Of a stretch of DNA of 64,000 bases, positions 15,949 to 25,179 are shown piece after piece (positions within the stretch are counted from its first letter, which is position 1; the number at the start of each line of letters is the position of its first letter). Source of the stretch: JAHJDS01 sp964569795 (lineage in GTDB: Bacteria; Desulfobacterota; Desulfarculia; Desulfarculales; JAHJDS01); the NCBI GenBank assembly GCA_964569795.1, contig CAZMVB010000020.1, forward strand, positions 1 through 64,000. Direction: 5' to 3'. The position numbers and the translations under genes are program-made. The notes below the pieces were generated by a model, which saw nothing but the letters and a program-made list of their open reading frames with translations, searched no databases and was not told the DNA's origin.

Positions 15949-16898
15949 ACGTCCTCATCCCCACAGACGCCTTTCCGTCGGTCAGCCGGATCTTGGGGCG
16001 GCTCCTGCCGGACGACGAGGTCTGGCAGGGCCCCACGGCCGAGGGGCTGACCCGCCTGAGCTGGGCCGAGGTCCTGATCCCGGAGATGCTGCCGATCACC
16101 GCCGAGATCATCGCCGCCGGCCGGCTGCGGCTGATCCAGCAGTACGGTGTCGGCCTGGAGGGGGTGGACCTCGAGGCCGCCACCCGGGCCGGGGTGCCGG
16201 TCTGCAACGTCCCGGGCGAGGTCGCCCCGGCCAACGCCGAATCGACCGCCGAGCACGCCGTGTTCCTGATGATGGCCTGCGCCCGCAAGCTGAACGAGTG
16301 CCGGGGGACCCTGATTCACGGCCCCTGGGGCTTTCCCCTGGGGCGCGGAATATTCGGCCACACGGCGTTGATCGTCGGTCTGGGCCGGGTCGGGCAGGGC
16401 CTGGCCAAAAAACTGATTGCCCTGGGCGTGCAGGTCATGGCCGTCAAGGCCCATCCGGCCAAAGAACTGGCCCGGGAACTGGGCCTGACCCGCCTGGGCG
16501 GCCCGGACGATTTTCGAGAGATGCTCCCCGGGGCCGACTTCGTGGTTTCAACCGTCACGGCCAACCCGGCGACCATCGGGCTGTTCGACCGCGAGGTCTT
16601 CGGTGGGATGAAGCCGGGGGCCGTGTTCGTGAACGTCAGCCGGGGGGCGGTGGTGGACGAGGCGGCCCTGATCGAGGCGCTCGAGAGCGGCCACCTGGCC
16701 GGGGCCGGCCTGGACGTCTTTCGGACCGAACCGCCGCCGGCCGACCATCCCCTGTTTTCCCTGGACACGGTGGTGGCCACCCCGCACGTGGCCGGCGTGA
16801 CCGAGCAGTCACATGAGGCCATCGGCCGGGTGGTGGCCCAGAACATCGAGCGGCTGCGCCAGCGCCGGCCCCTGTTGCATCAGGCCAACCGGATCTGA
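15945..16898 (+). CDS. D-2-hydroxyacid dehydrogenase (SerA-like)
   Basis: This 317-aa NAD-dependent enzyme reduces 2-oxo acids to D-2-hydroxy acids or the reverse. The start ATG at 15945 overlaps the stop of the membrane protein. The Rossmann motif is VGLGRVGQG near residue 143. The catalytic Arg is in NVSRGAVVDEAAL, the Glu in FRTEPP and the His in TPHVAG, all in the expected order. No ACT or other regulatory domain follows, so it need not be phosphoglycerate dehydrogenase; substrate cannot be fixed from sequence. The pairing with a membrane protein by overlap is unusual. Confidence 0.88.
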   Translation: MNVLIPTDAFPSVSRILGRLLPDDEVWQGPTAEGLTRLSWAEVLIPEMLPITAEIIAAGRLRLIQQYGVGLEGVDLEAATRAGVPVCNVPGEVAPANAESTAEHAVFLMMACARKLNECRGTLIHGPWGFPLGRGIFGHTALIVGLGRVGQGLAKKLIALGVQVMAVKAHPAKELARELGLTRLGGPDDFREMLPGADFVVSTVTANPATIGLFDREVFGGMKPGAVFVNVSRGAVVDEAALIEALESGHLAGAGLDVFRTEPPPADHPLFSLDTVVATPHVAGVTEQSHEAIGRVVAQNIERLRQRRPLLHQANRI

Positions 16899-16922
16899 GC
16901 CTGGCCGGCCGGCCTCGACGGC

Positions 16923-17780
16923 TCAGGGATTGCCCTCCAGGACAAAGGTCGGATTCCGCAGCAGGGACACATCCTGAAGCCGCCGCTCGATCATCGCCTT
17001 GAATGCGGGGTCGGTCAGGATGTAGAACCGGTCTTCCCGGATCGCCTCGAAAACCAGGTCCGCCACCTCCTCACCGGGCATCCCCTGCTCGACCCTGGTC
17101 TTGAAGAACTGGAACCACATCTCCTGCTCCGGACTCCGGACGTCGTCTTCGGGACGGTTGCGCAGGTCAGCCGGGCGATTCCGTTCCGCGTCCATGATCC
17201 GGGTCTTGACAAACCCGGGGCAGAGCACCGACACGCCGATCCGGCCGCCGGTCAACGACAGTTCGTGATACAGGGTCTCGGACAGGGTGACCACGCCGTG
17301 CTTGGACACCTTGTAGGCGGCCTGGCCCGGCCCGGAGACCAGGCCGGCCAGGGACGAGGTGTTGACGATGTGGCCCTCGGTCCCCTGGTCGAGCATGATC
17401 GGCACAAAGGCCCGGATGCCGTGGATCACGCCCCAGAGGTTCACCCCCAACACCCAGTGCCAGTCCTCGATGGTGGTCTCCCAGGTCAGGCGGCCGGCGC
17501 CCACGCCGGCGTTGTTGAACAGGACATGGACCGCCCCGAAGGCCTCGATCGCTTTTTCGGCCAGGGCCTCGACTTCTTCAAATCTGGAAACGTCAGTCCT
17601 GACCGCCAACACCGGGGCGCCGCCCGCTTGTATCTCCCGGGCCGCGGCCGTCAGAGCCGCCTCCTCCACGTCGGCCAGGACGACCTTCATCCCCTCCCGG
17701 GCGCACCGCTCGGCCAGTCCCCGGCCGATGCCGCTGGCCGCCCCGGTCACGACCGCCACCTTGTCCTGAAAGTCCTTCAT
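16923..17780 (-). CDS. Short-chain dehydrogenase/reductase (SDR)
   Basis: This 285-aa cytosolic NAD(P)-dependent oxidoreductase starts at ATG 17780 (MKDFQDKVAVVTGAASGIGR), after a GGGGGC ribosome site. The cofactor motif TGAASGIG, the NNAG motif, the Ser of VNTSSLAGL and the YKVSK catalytic pair are all present. An aspartate after the second strand (VLADVEEA) points to NAD rather than NADP. The C-terminal 60 residues resemble SDRs acting on acyl or aromatic alcohols, but the substrate is undetermined. It converges with the hydroxyacid dehydrogenase and is followed upstream by a radical SAM gene. Confidence 0.88.
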   Translation of the reverse strand: MKDFQDKVAVVTGAASGIGRGLAERCAREGMKVVLADVEEAALTAAAREIQAGGAPVLAVRTDVSRFEEVEALAEKAIEAFGAVHVLFNNAGVGAGRLTWETTIEDWHWVLGVNLWGVIHGIRAFVPIMLDQGTEGHIVNTSSLAGLVSGPGQAAYKVSKHGVVTLSETLYHELSLTGGRIGVSVLCPGFVKTRIMDAERNRPADLRNRPEDDVRSPEQEMWFQFFKTRVEQGMPGEEVADLVFEAIREDRFYILTDPAFKAMIERRLQDVSLLRNPTFVLEGNP

Positions 17781-17855
17781 GATTGCCCCCGATGTTCGGT
17801 TCCGGTCAGACCACCAAGAAACCATCCCGTATGGAAGCACGACGGGACACCTGAT

Positions 17856-18992
17856 TCAAGCATCTCGGCCTAAAAGGTGCTGGTTGCCGATCCGGACCCG
17901 CCTCAGGCCGGCCGCCCGGGCCGCGGCCAGGGCCTCTCGTGCGTGCCGACGCGAGGTGGTCGGCAGATCGGTCATCCGGAACTCGGGATGAAAGGCCAGC
18001 AGCGCATAGGGGATGTCCGGGTCGATCCCGGCGATGAACCGGGCGATCCGGCCCACCTCGGCGGCGTCCACGTAGCCCGGGACGAGCAGGGTCGCCGCCA
18101 CCAGCAGGGGCGGGTCGGGTCTTTCGTCAAGCCGGGCCGCTACCCGGGCGAAATTTTTGAGCGTCCGTTGGTTGCGCGCCCCGGTCAGGGCCCGGTGCAG
18201 GTGGCCGGAAAATGCCTTGAGATCGAACTTGATGGTGCCGCCCGACTCCAAAGCGAGGTCGATCATTTCGTCCAGGTACCGCGGGGCCACTGAGCCGTTG
18301 GTCTCCCAGCAGACGCGCAGGATTTTTTCTCCCCGGGCCTGCCGGGCCAGGCGGGACGTTTCCAGGGAATGGACCACCTGGGGCGACGGGTCGCCGCCGA
18401 AAAAGCAGATGCAGCTCGCCAGCGGGGTGACCGCCGCGGCCAACTCGGCGGCGCTGACCGTGCCCGGCCGGTTGGTGCTTTGCTTGAAGGTCCAGTTCTG
18501 GCAGAACAGGCAGTCGAACGAGCAGGCCTCGTAAAACACGGCCAGGTTGAACTCGCCCCGTTGGGGGCCATCCCGGCCGGCGAACCGGGGATGCCCCGCG
18601 CCCGTACCGCCGGCGCAGACCCAATCGGCCACGCAATTGGTGGGCAGGGGGTCCAGGTACCACGACACCCGGCCCGTGTCCTCGTCGCCGCCGTTCAGCC
18701 GGCCGGCCTGGTTCTTTCTGAGGCCGCAATATCCGAATCGCCCGGGGCCTATCCGGCAGAGGTTGAGGCATCGGTCGCAGACCAGGCCCCCTTGGTCCCG
18801 GGGAGGCCGGGGGGGCAGGCCGAACGGCCTCCGGGCCGCCGCGTGGACGCCGGCCAGATCCTCCCGGATCCGATCGCCGTGTTCGGTCAGGCAGGCGGCG
18901 CAGAACCCCAGCCCGGCCGACACCGGCCCCGTGGTCCGGCCGCAGAGCCGGCAGGCGGCCGGATGCGGCCCCCGGCCTTGACGGGCGCCCAT
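17856..18992 (-). CDS. Radical SAM protein (PFL-activase-like) with N-terminal Cys-rich region
   Basis: This 378-aa enzyme has the radical SAM cluster motif in EACSFDCLFCQNW (CX3CX2C) near residue 160, followed by the FFGGDPSPQ glycine-rich SAM region. The first 100 residues contain two more Cys pairs (CRLCGRTTG...CAAC and CDRCLNLCRIG...YCGL), probably a zinc or auxiliary cluster site. It is related to PflA-type activases (COG1180/COG1313). Its target is unknown and no glycyl-radical enzyme is nearby. ATG 18992 is chosen because GGGAGGAG lies at proper distance; the GTG at 18998 is too close to it. Confidence 0.8.
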   Translation of the reverse strand: MGARQGRGPHPAACRLCGRTTGPVSAGLGFCAACLTEHGDRIREDLAGVHAAARRPFGLPPRPPRDQGGLVCDRCLNLCRIGPGRFGYCGLRKNQAGRLNGGDEDTGRVSWYLDPLPTNCVADWVCAGGTGAGHPRFAGRDGPQRGEFNLAVFYEACSFDCLFCQNWTFKQSTNRPGTVSAAELAAAVTPLASCICFFGGDPSPQVVHSLETSRLARQARGEKILRVCWETNGSVAPRYLDEMIDLALESGGTIKFDLKAFSGHLHRALTGARNQRTLKNFARVAARLDERPDPPLLVAATLLVPGYVDAAEVGRIARFIAGIDPDIPYALLAFHPEFRMTDLPTTSRRHAREALAAARAAGLRRVRIGNQHLLGRDA

Positions 18993-19112
18993 GATCACTC
19001 CTCCCGAATCAGAATATCAGGTCTCGGCCGCGGCTGACAGGGGCCGGCCGGCCGCGGGACTGGAGGCCGACAGCCGGGTCCAGGTCGCCTTTCCGGGCGG
19101 AGAGTGACCTGG

Positions 19113-19637
19113 TCAGGCCGCCGGGCCCCGGGGCGGACGCCAGGGCCTGAGCCGGGGCAGCCAGCGGGGGACGTGGCGCTTATACGCGGAATAGGTCGGG
19201 CCGAAGCGGCGCTCGAGGTCCGGCTCCTCCCGGTATTTGATCCAAAAGAAATTTCCGGTCATGAAGATTGCCAGCCAGGCCAGCAGACCCCACGAGACGA
19301 ACAAGGCCGCCTCGCCCAGGAGGACGGCGAAGACCCCGGTGATCATCGGATTGCGGACCAGGCCGTAAGGGCCGCGGGTCACCAGGCGGGTCGGCGGGGC
19401 CCAGAGGGCCAGGGTCCCCTGGCCGACCCGGACGAACAGGGAGACGGTCCAGGCCCACAGCGCCAGCCCGCCCAGGACGAAACAGCCGCCCAGGGCCGCC
19501 AGGACCAGACGCGGGATCAGGGGGACGGCCGCTGGCCAATCGAGCCGGGACTGCAAGACCAGGACGGCCGCCGGGACGACCAGGGTGACGACGGCCGGCA
19601 GGGCCAGGACGGCGGCGACGTGTCGCCAGGGGGACAT
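19113..19637 (-). CDS. Isoprenylcysteine carboxyl methyltransferase-like (PEMT/ICMT) membrane protein
   Basis: This 174-aa integral membrane protein has about four hydrophobic helices and the family signature near residues 85-100 (TRLVTRGPYGLVRNPM), followed by the C-terminal YREEPDLERRFGPTYSAYKRHVPR with the conserved EE and Y. It belongs to the PEMT/ICMT superfamily of SAM-dependent methyltransferases. In bacteria the substrates are usually unknown (phospholipid or small thiol/isoprenoid methylation). It sits 43 bases downstream of the histidine kinase stop on the same strand and may be co-transcribed with it. Confidence 0.85.
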   Translation of the reverse strand: MSPWRHVAAVLALPAVVTLVVPAAVLVLQSRLDWPAAVPLIPRLVLAALGGCFVLGGLALWAWTVSLFVRVGQGTLALWAPPTRLVTRGPYGLVRNPMITGVFAVLLGEAALFVSWGLLAWLAIFMTGNFFWIKYREEPDLERRFGPTYSAYKRHVPRWLPRLRPWRPPRGPAA

Positions 19638-19680
19638 GATGCCTTCTCCGGGACGGTCCGGGCCCGGCGGACGGGCCCCG

Positions 19681-22600
19681 TCAAGAGGGATCGGCCTGGT
19701 CCAGGATTTCCCTGATCCGGCGGGCCAGGCTCTCCGGTGAGAACGGCTTGGCCAGGAAGTTGACCTCGGCCTCGATCACGCCGTGGCGGACAATGGCGTC
19801 GTCGGTGTACCCGGACATGTACAGGATCCGCATCTCGGGGCGCTTTCGGGCGAGGCGGGTGGCCAGGCTGAGTCCGTTCATCTGGGGAAGGACCACGTCG
19901 GTGAGCAGGAGGTGGATCGGGCCGTCGTGGGACCGGGCCACCTCGAGGGCCTGGTTCGGGTCGGCCGCCTCGAGGACCTGGTAGCCCCACTGATCGAGCA
20001 GTTGGCGGGTCATGCGCCGGACCCGCGCCTCGTCCTCGACGAGCAGGATGGTCTCGCTGCCGCCCTGGGGTGGGGAGGCCTCCACGTCCAGGCCCGCCCC
20101 GCTTGCGGCGAAGTCCAGGCAGGGGAGATAGACCTTGAAGGTCGTGCCCTGTCTCGGTTCGCTGTAAACGTTGACACAGCCCCCGGCCTCGGTGACGATG
20201 CCATAGACCGTGGACAGTCCCAGGCCGGTGCCCTTGCTCCGGTCCTTGGTGGTGAAGAAGGGCTCGAAGACCTTGCTCCGGACCTCCTCGGTCATGCCCA
20301 CCCCGGTGTCGCTCACGGCCAGCAACACGTATCGGCCGACCTTGACGCCCAGGTGCTCCTGGCAATATTCGTCATCGAGGTGAATGTCTTTGACCTCGAT
20401 GGTCAATTGCCCGCCGTCAGGCATGGCGTCCCGGGCGTTGATTGCCAGGTTCAGGACGACCTGCTCCAGCAGGCCGGGATCTATCCGGACCAGGCCCGCG
20501 TCGGGACCGCACATGGTCATCAGGTTGATGTCCTCGCCGATGAGGCGCTTGAGCATCTTCTCAAAGCTGGTCACCACCTGGGACGGGTCAACCTCCTGGG
20601 GTTCGGCGACCTGCTGGCGGCTGAAGATGAGCAATTGACGGGTCAGTCCCGAGGCCCGGGTGCAGGCGTCCCTGATTTCCTGGAGCATCCCCTGCCAGGC
20701 GGCTTCGGGGGCCATTTGCTCGACAATGAGATCGGCGTAACCGGAGATAATCGTCAGCAGGTTGTTGAAGTCGTGGGCCACGCCGCCGGCCAGACGGCCG
20801 ACGGCCTCCATCTTCTGGGCCTGCCGGAGCTGGTTCTCGAGGCTCTGGCGCTCGCCCAGGTCCCGGGCCACGGCCAGGACCATGGGCCGGCCCTTGAAGT
20901 CGAACCGGTGGATCCTGATTTCGACCGGGATGGCAGTTCCGTCCTTGGCCTGGTGTACGGTCTGGTACAGGGCGTGGCCCTGGTCGAGCACCTCCCGGAA
21001 TCGGGCCTGGATCTGATCCGGGTCCAGGTCATGATTGATGTCGGCCGGCCCCATCTGGAGCAGCTCTTCCCGGGTGTAGCCCAGCCGCTGGCAGGCCGTC
21101 AGGTTGACCTCGGAGAATTTTCCGGGCCGGCCCTCGTCGCCCACGGGCATGACAAAGATGGCGTCCATGCCGGCGTTGAACAGGAGGCGATAGCGTTCCT
21201 CGCTCTCCCGAATTTCCTCCTGGGCCCGGCGCTGCTCGGTGACGTCGTCGTAAACGGCCACGACCTCGCCCGAGGGCAGCCTGAAGACCTCGTTCTCCCG
21301 CCAGCCGGCGACCCGGCCGTCCTGGTACCAGGACAAGGGATGCTGCTCCGGATGGCCGGTGCGCCAGACCCGCTGGAAGACCTCGAGCAGTCCGAAGTCC
21401 CTGACCCCGGGAAAGACCTCGGTCACCCGGCGGCCGAGGACCCGGTCCCGGGCGATCTTTTCGATCCTTTCCGCGGCCGGGTTGAAGTCGGTCAAGACGA
21501 AATCCCGGCCGTCGTCCACGGCCTGATACACGGCCACGCCGCTGGGCATGGTCTCGAACAACTGGCGGAACCGGGCCTCGCTGTCCCGGAGGGCGGCGAG
21601 GGCCTCGTGGCGGTCGGTCACGTCCGTGCCCGCGCCCATCACCCCGAACATTTCTCCGTCCAGGTTTTTGAGGGGGGCGAACACGGTCTCGTAATGGGCC
21701 CGGCTCCCGTTGAACCGGAAGACCAGTTCCCGGATCAGGGGCGCCCCCGTGTCCAGGACCTCCTGGCAGGCCTGGGCCGTCAGCCCGTCCTCGTCGTGCA
21801 GGGCCGCGGCCACGGTCATTCGGCCGACGACCTGGTCTTCCTCCAGGGAACAGCACTGGTCCACCAGCCAGGCGGCCTGGGGGTTGAGGTAGGTCACCAC
21901 CAGGTCCCGGTCGGCCGTCCAGAAGGCGAAGGGCAGGCCCTCCTTGATGGATTGGCCCTCGCCGATGACCCCGGCCAGCATCCGGCGCAGGCTCTCGGCC
22001 ATCCGGCCCAACTCGTCGGCGGATCGGTAGGTGATCCGCGGCTCGAAGTCGCCCCGGGCCAGGGCCTCGGACACCCGGGCGATTTCTCTTGCCGGCCGCG
22101 AGATGGACCGGGTGATAAGCACGGTCAGGACCAGGCCGGCCAGGAAGGCCACGGCCAGCATCACGATCATGAAGAACAGGACCTGGCCCCGGATCTGTCT
22201 GGCCCGCTGGAAGTATTCGATCGCCTTGTGCCGGGCAGAGGCGCTCAGCACGTCCAAGGCTTTGTTCAGCCGAATAGTCTGGACGCGGCACCGGCCTTGT
22301 TCGATCCTGGCGGCCTCGGCCCGTCGGCCGGCCTTGACCAGGGCGACGATCCTGGCCCGGATCGGTCTCCAGGAAGCAAACAGGGTCCCCGCCCGCGCCA
22401 CGTCGGCCGGGGGGCCCAGGTAGCGCCGGGAGATGATTTGTAGATCTTGCCGGAAAAGCCTTTCGAGGCGTCCAAGTTCCCGGGTCCGGCGATCAAGGGT
22501 GGCCCGATCAGGGGACTGGACGATCTCTCCCATGGTGGAGTGAATGCGGGTGACGGTCGCCTCGGCCCGGAGGATGGCGCTGCGCACGGTAAAGGGATGC

Positions 22601-22734
22601 TCGTAGGCCCGCCGGTGCAATCGGGACAGGGTGCCGATCTCGATGACCGCTACCGTGCCGATCAGGACCATCAGCGCCAGGAGGAGACCAAAGGCCAGAC
22701 CCAGCCTGGACCCCAATCTCAGTCCGCGTAGCAA
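19681..22734 (-). CDS. Membrane-bound hybrid histidine kinase (sensor-HAMP-3xPAS-HisKA-HATPase-REC)
   Basis: This 1017-aa inner-membrane kinase starts with TM1 (residues 13-31), a helical periplasmic sensor, TM2 (about 184-208) and HAMP to about 265. Three PAS domains follow (about 275-385, 388-505 and 510-632). The phospho-acceptor His is in AGGVAHDFNNLL, and the ATP site has NLAINARDAMPDGG and DTGVGM/GTGLGLSTV. A receiver domain from about 890 has ILLVEDE, phospho-Asp in LLTDVVLPQMNG and Lys in FLAKPFS. No separate response regulator is adjacent, so output probably goes through an unlinked phosphotransfer protein. TTG at 22734 is the start, about 12 bases after GGAGG. Confidence 0.92.
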   Translation of the reverse strand: MLRGLRLGSRLGLAFGLLLALMVLIGTVAVIEIGTLSRLHRRAYEHPFTVRSAILRAEATVTRIHSTMGEIVQSPDRATLDRRTRELGRLERLFRQDLQIISRRYLGPPADVARAGTLFASWRPIRARIVALVKAGRRAEAARIEQGRCRVQTIRLNKALDVLSASARHKAIEYFQRARQIRGQVLFFMIVMLAVAFLAGLVLTVLITRSISRPAREIARVSEALARGDFEPRITYRSADELGRMAESLRRMLAGVIGEGQSIKEGLPFAFWTADRDLVVTYLNPQAAWLVDQCCSLEEDQVVGRMTVAAALHDEDGLTAQACQEVLDTGAPLIRELVFRFNGSRAHYETVFAPLKNLDGEMFGVMGAGTDVTDRHEALAALRDSEARFRQLFETMPSGVAVYQAVDDGRDFVLTDFNPAAERIEKIARDRVLGRRVTEVFPGVRDFGLLEVFQRVWRTGHPEQHPLSWYQDGRVAGWRENEVFRLPSGEVVAVYDDVTEQRRAQEEIRESEERYRLLFNAGMDAIFVMPVGDEGRPGKFSEVNLTACQRLGYTREELLQMGPADINHDLDPDQIQARFREVLDQGHALYQTVHQAKDGTAIPVEIRIHRFDFKGRPMVLAVARDLGERQSLENQLRQAQKMEAVGRLAGGVAHDFNNLLTIISGYADLIVEQMAPEAAWQGMLQEIRDACTRASGLTRQLLIFSRQQVAEPQEVDPSQVVTSFEKMLKRLIGEDINLMTMCGPDAGLVRIDPGLLEQVVLNLAINARDAMPDGGQLTIEVKDIHLDDEYCQEHLGVKVGRYVLLAVSDTGVGMTEEVRSKVFEPFFTTKDRSKGTGLGLSTVYGIVTEAGGCVNVYSEPRQGTTFKVYLPCLDFAASGAGLDVEASPPQGGSETILLVEDEARVRRMTRQLLDQWGYQVLEAADPNQALEVARSHDGPIHLLLTDVVLPQMNGLSLATRLARKRPEMRILYMSGYTDDAIVRHGVIEAEVNFLAKPFSPESLARRIREILDQADPS

Positions 22735-23228
22735 ACTTTTAGCTCACCTCCTCCTCCACAGGCCGCCCTACGGCAAAATACGCCACTGGCCGTCGCCGCA
22801 TCCAGGGAATTACCATGCCGACACCCCACCCCGACGAAGGCCGTGAACAGGCAACCAACTATCTTGACTGGGTTTTTATTATACTCAAAAACCATCGGGC
22901 AACCAAGTCAAAAATTTTCACCTCATGGGTATTTTGCCTACAAAGTTATTTATAGTAGGCCATTACTTGATTCATGGCCGTATTTTTATTGATCCGAGGA
23001 CAACTGTCTCGGGGTTGACGCCCTCGATCATGGGGCATAGCGTAATTCCCTTGACCCCTGGTTTGTTTTGTGATATTTACCGCAAACTGCGGCTGGCCAT
23101 TGATCTGAATCCGGGCCGCCGTCACCTCGTGAAGGATCGTTTCGTCCTTCCGGTCAGTTATCAAAAATGTCCGGCCCTGATGAGGGAGGGCCACGCCAAA
23201 GAGTTTTATTTCGAGGAGGTCAAAAACA
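22735..23228. other. Divergent intergenic region between the kinase and fhs
   Basis: These 494 bases contain an AT-rich core (22860-23000) that probably carries the divergent promoters. The best match facing fhs is listed separately (23051-23079). A hairpin GGCCCT...AGGGCC near 23173-23192 lies about 35 bases before the fhs start. Open frames crossing the region on both strands run into fhs or show no family features and are not accepted as genes. No known riboswitch was recognised. Confidence 0.45.
23051..23079 (+). promoter_or_regulatory. Possible promoter of fhs
   Basis: TTGACC (23051-23056) is followed by a 17-base spacer and TATTTA (23074-23079). It would give a leader of about 140 bases before the fhs ATG. 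The match is moderate. Confidence 0.4.
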
Positions 23229-24995
23229 ATGCCCCTGGATCCAACCAAGCACCAAGACTGGGAAATCGCCGAGGCGGCGGAGGCGACCATGAAGCCGATC
23301 AAGCAGATCGGCGACGAATGCGGCCTGACCGAGGAGGAACTGCTGCTCCACGGCCACTACGTGGCCAAGGTGGACTTCAAGAAGGTCCTCGACCGCCTGG
23401 CCAAAAAGCCTGACGGCAAGTACATCAACGTCACGGCCATTACCCCGACCCCCCTGGGCGAGGGCAAATCCACCTCCTCCATGGGCCTGGTCGAGGGCAT
23501 GGGCAAGCGGGGCCTGAACGTGGGCGCGGCCATCCGCCAGCCCTCGGGCGGCCCGACCATGAACATCAAGGGCTCGGCCGCGGGCGGCGGTCTGGCCCAG
23601 TGCATCCCGCTGACCCCCTTCTCCCTGGGCCTGACCGGCGACATCAACGCCATCATGAACTCGCACAACCTGGCCATGGTCGCCCTGACCTCGCGGATGC
23701 AGCACGAGCGCAACTACAACGACGAGCAGCTCAAGCGCTTAAGCGGCATGGACCGGCTGAACATCGATCCCACCCGGGTCGAGTTCGGCTGGATCATCGA
23801 CTTCTGCGCCCAGTCCCTCCGGAACATCGTCATCGGCCTGGGCGGCCGGATGGACGGCTTCACCATGCAGTCCAAGTTCGGCATCGCCGTGTCCAGCGAG
23901 ATCATGGCCATCCTGGCCGTGTCCACGGACCTGGCGGACATGCGGAAGCGGATGGGCAAGATCGTCCTGGCCTTTGACCGGTCCGGCAAGCCGGTGACCA
24001 CGGCCGACCTCGAGGTGGACGGCGCCATGACCGCCTGGATGGTCGAGGCCCTCAACCCCAACCTGATGCAGTCCCTGGAGGGCCAGCCGGTGTTCGTCCA
24101 CGCCGGTCCCTTTGCCAACATCGCCATCGGCCAGAGCTCGATCATCGCCGACCGGGTCGGCCTGAAGCTGTTCGACTATCACATCACCGAGAGCGGCTTC
24201 GGCGCGGACATCGGCTTCGAGAAATTCTGGAACCTGAAGTGCCGCTTCTCGGGCCTCAAGCCCAACGCGGCCGTGGTCGTGGCCACCATCCGGGCCCTCA
24301 AGTGCCACGGCGGGGCGCCGATCCCGGTGCCGGGCAAGCCCATGCCCGAGGAGTACAAGGGCGAGAACGTGGGCTGGGTCGAGAAGGGCTGCGAGAACCT
24401 GGTCCATCACATCCGGACGGTCAAGAAGGCGGGCATCAACCCGGTGGTCTGCATCAACGCCTTCTACACCGACACCGACAACGAGATCAAGGCGGTCCGG
24501 CGTCTGTCCGAGGCGGCCGGGGCCCGGGTGGCCCTGTCCCGGCACTGGGAGAAGGGCGGCGACGGGGCCCTCGAGTTCGCCGACGCGGTCAAGGACGCCT
24601 GCGACGAGCCCAATGAGTTCAAGCTCCTTTACGGGCTCGAGGTGCCGCTGCGCCAGCGGATCGAGATGATCGCCAAGGAGGTGTACGGGGCCGACGGCGT
24701 GGACTACTCGGCCGAGGCCAACCAGAGGGCCGAGCGCATGGAAAAGGACCCCGAGCTGTCCAAGCTGGGCACCTGCATGGTCAAGACCCACCTGTCGCTG
24801 ACCGACAACCCGTCCCTCAAGGGCGTGCCCAAGGGCTGGCGGCTGTTCGTCCGCGACATCCTGACCTACGGCGGGGCCGGCTTCGTGGTCCCGGTGGCCG
24901 GGGCCATCTCGCTGATGCCCGGCACCAGCTCCAACCCGGCCTATCGCCGCGTCGATGTGGACGTGGAGACGGGCAAGGTCAAGGGCCTGTTCTAG
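23229..24995 (+). CDS. fhs: Formate-tetrahydrofolate ligase
   Basis: This enzyme makes 10-formyl-tetrahydrofolate from formate, tetrahydrofolate and ATP, the first folate step of the methyl branch of the Wood-Ljungdahl pathway. The 588 aa are full-length for the family. The ATP-binding P-loop TPTPLGEGKSTSS is at about residues 72-84. The conserved RQPSGGPTMNIKGSAAGGG follows near 103. GGAGG nine bases before the ATG fixes the start. It is closed by a strong terminator, so it is transcribed apart from the hdrA-metF operon, though both serve the same pathway. folD is not visible in the window. Confidence 0.97.
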   Translation: MPLDPTKHQDWEIAEAAEATMKPIKQIGDECGLTEEELLLHGHYVAKVDFKKVLDRLAKKPDGKYINVTAITPTPLGEGKSTSSMGLVEGMGKRGLNVGAAIRQPSGGPTMNIKGSAAGGGLAQCIPLTPFSLGLTGDINAIMNSHNLAMVALTSRMQHERNYNDEQLKRLSGMDRLNIDPTRVEFGWIIDFCAQSLRNIVIGLGGRMDGFTMQSKFGIAVSSEIMAILAVSTDLADMRKRMGKIVLAFDRSGKPVTTADLEVDGAMTAWMVEALNPNLMQSLEGQPVFVHAGPFANIAIGQSSIIADRVGLKLFDYHITESGFGADIGFEKFWNLKCRFSGLKPNAAVVVATIRALKCHGGAPIPVPGKPMPEEYKGENVGWVEKGCENLVHHIRTVKKAGINPVVCINAFYTDTDNEIKAVRRLSEAAGARVALSRHWEKGGDGALEFADAVKDACDEPNEFKLLYGLEVPLRQRIEMIAKEVYGADGVDYSAEANQRAERMEKDPELSKLGTCMVKTHLSLTDNPSLKGVPKGWRLFVRDILTYGGAGFVVPVAGAISLMPGTSSNPAYRRVDVDVETGKVKGLF

Positions 24996-25015
24996 CCGAG
25001 TCGAGGACGTGATCG

Positions 25016-25061
25016 GCCGGCGTTCCGGACGGTGGGTTCCGTACGGAACGCCGGCTTTTTT
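25016..25061 (+). terminator. Intrinsic terminator of fhs
   Basis: GCCGGCGTTCCG (25016-25027) pairs with CGGAACGCCGGC (25044-25055), a 12-bp perfect stem, followed by six T. It lies 20 bases beyond the fhs stop. Confidence 0.9.
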
Positions 25062-25087
25062 GGTCACCCCGGCGGCCCCCGAAAAGC

Positions 25088-25116
25088 TTGCCTTCACCGG
25101 GGCGCGGTGTTAAGCT
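25088..25116 (+). promoter_or_regulatory. Weak promoter candidate for hdrA-mvhD-metVF
   Basis: TTGCCT (25088-25093), 17 bases, then TAAGCT (25111-25116). It is the only spaced match between the fhs terminator and the hdrA start at 25180. Low similarity at the -10. Confidence 0.3.
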
Positions 25117-25179
25117 GTCCGACCATGAAAATGACGCCTGGTCATGACTTGGCCGCGGGGCCCAGGTTCTTGGAGCGAC

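Noticed and set aside
22925..23413. Open frames across the kinase-fhs intergenic region on both strands
   Set aside because: They run into the fhs coding sequence or lack a ribosome site and family features; the region is better read as a regulatory interval.
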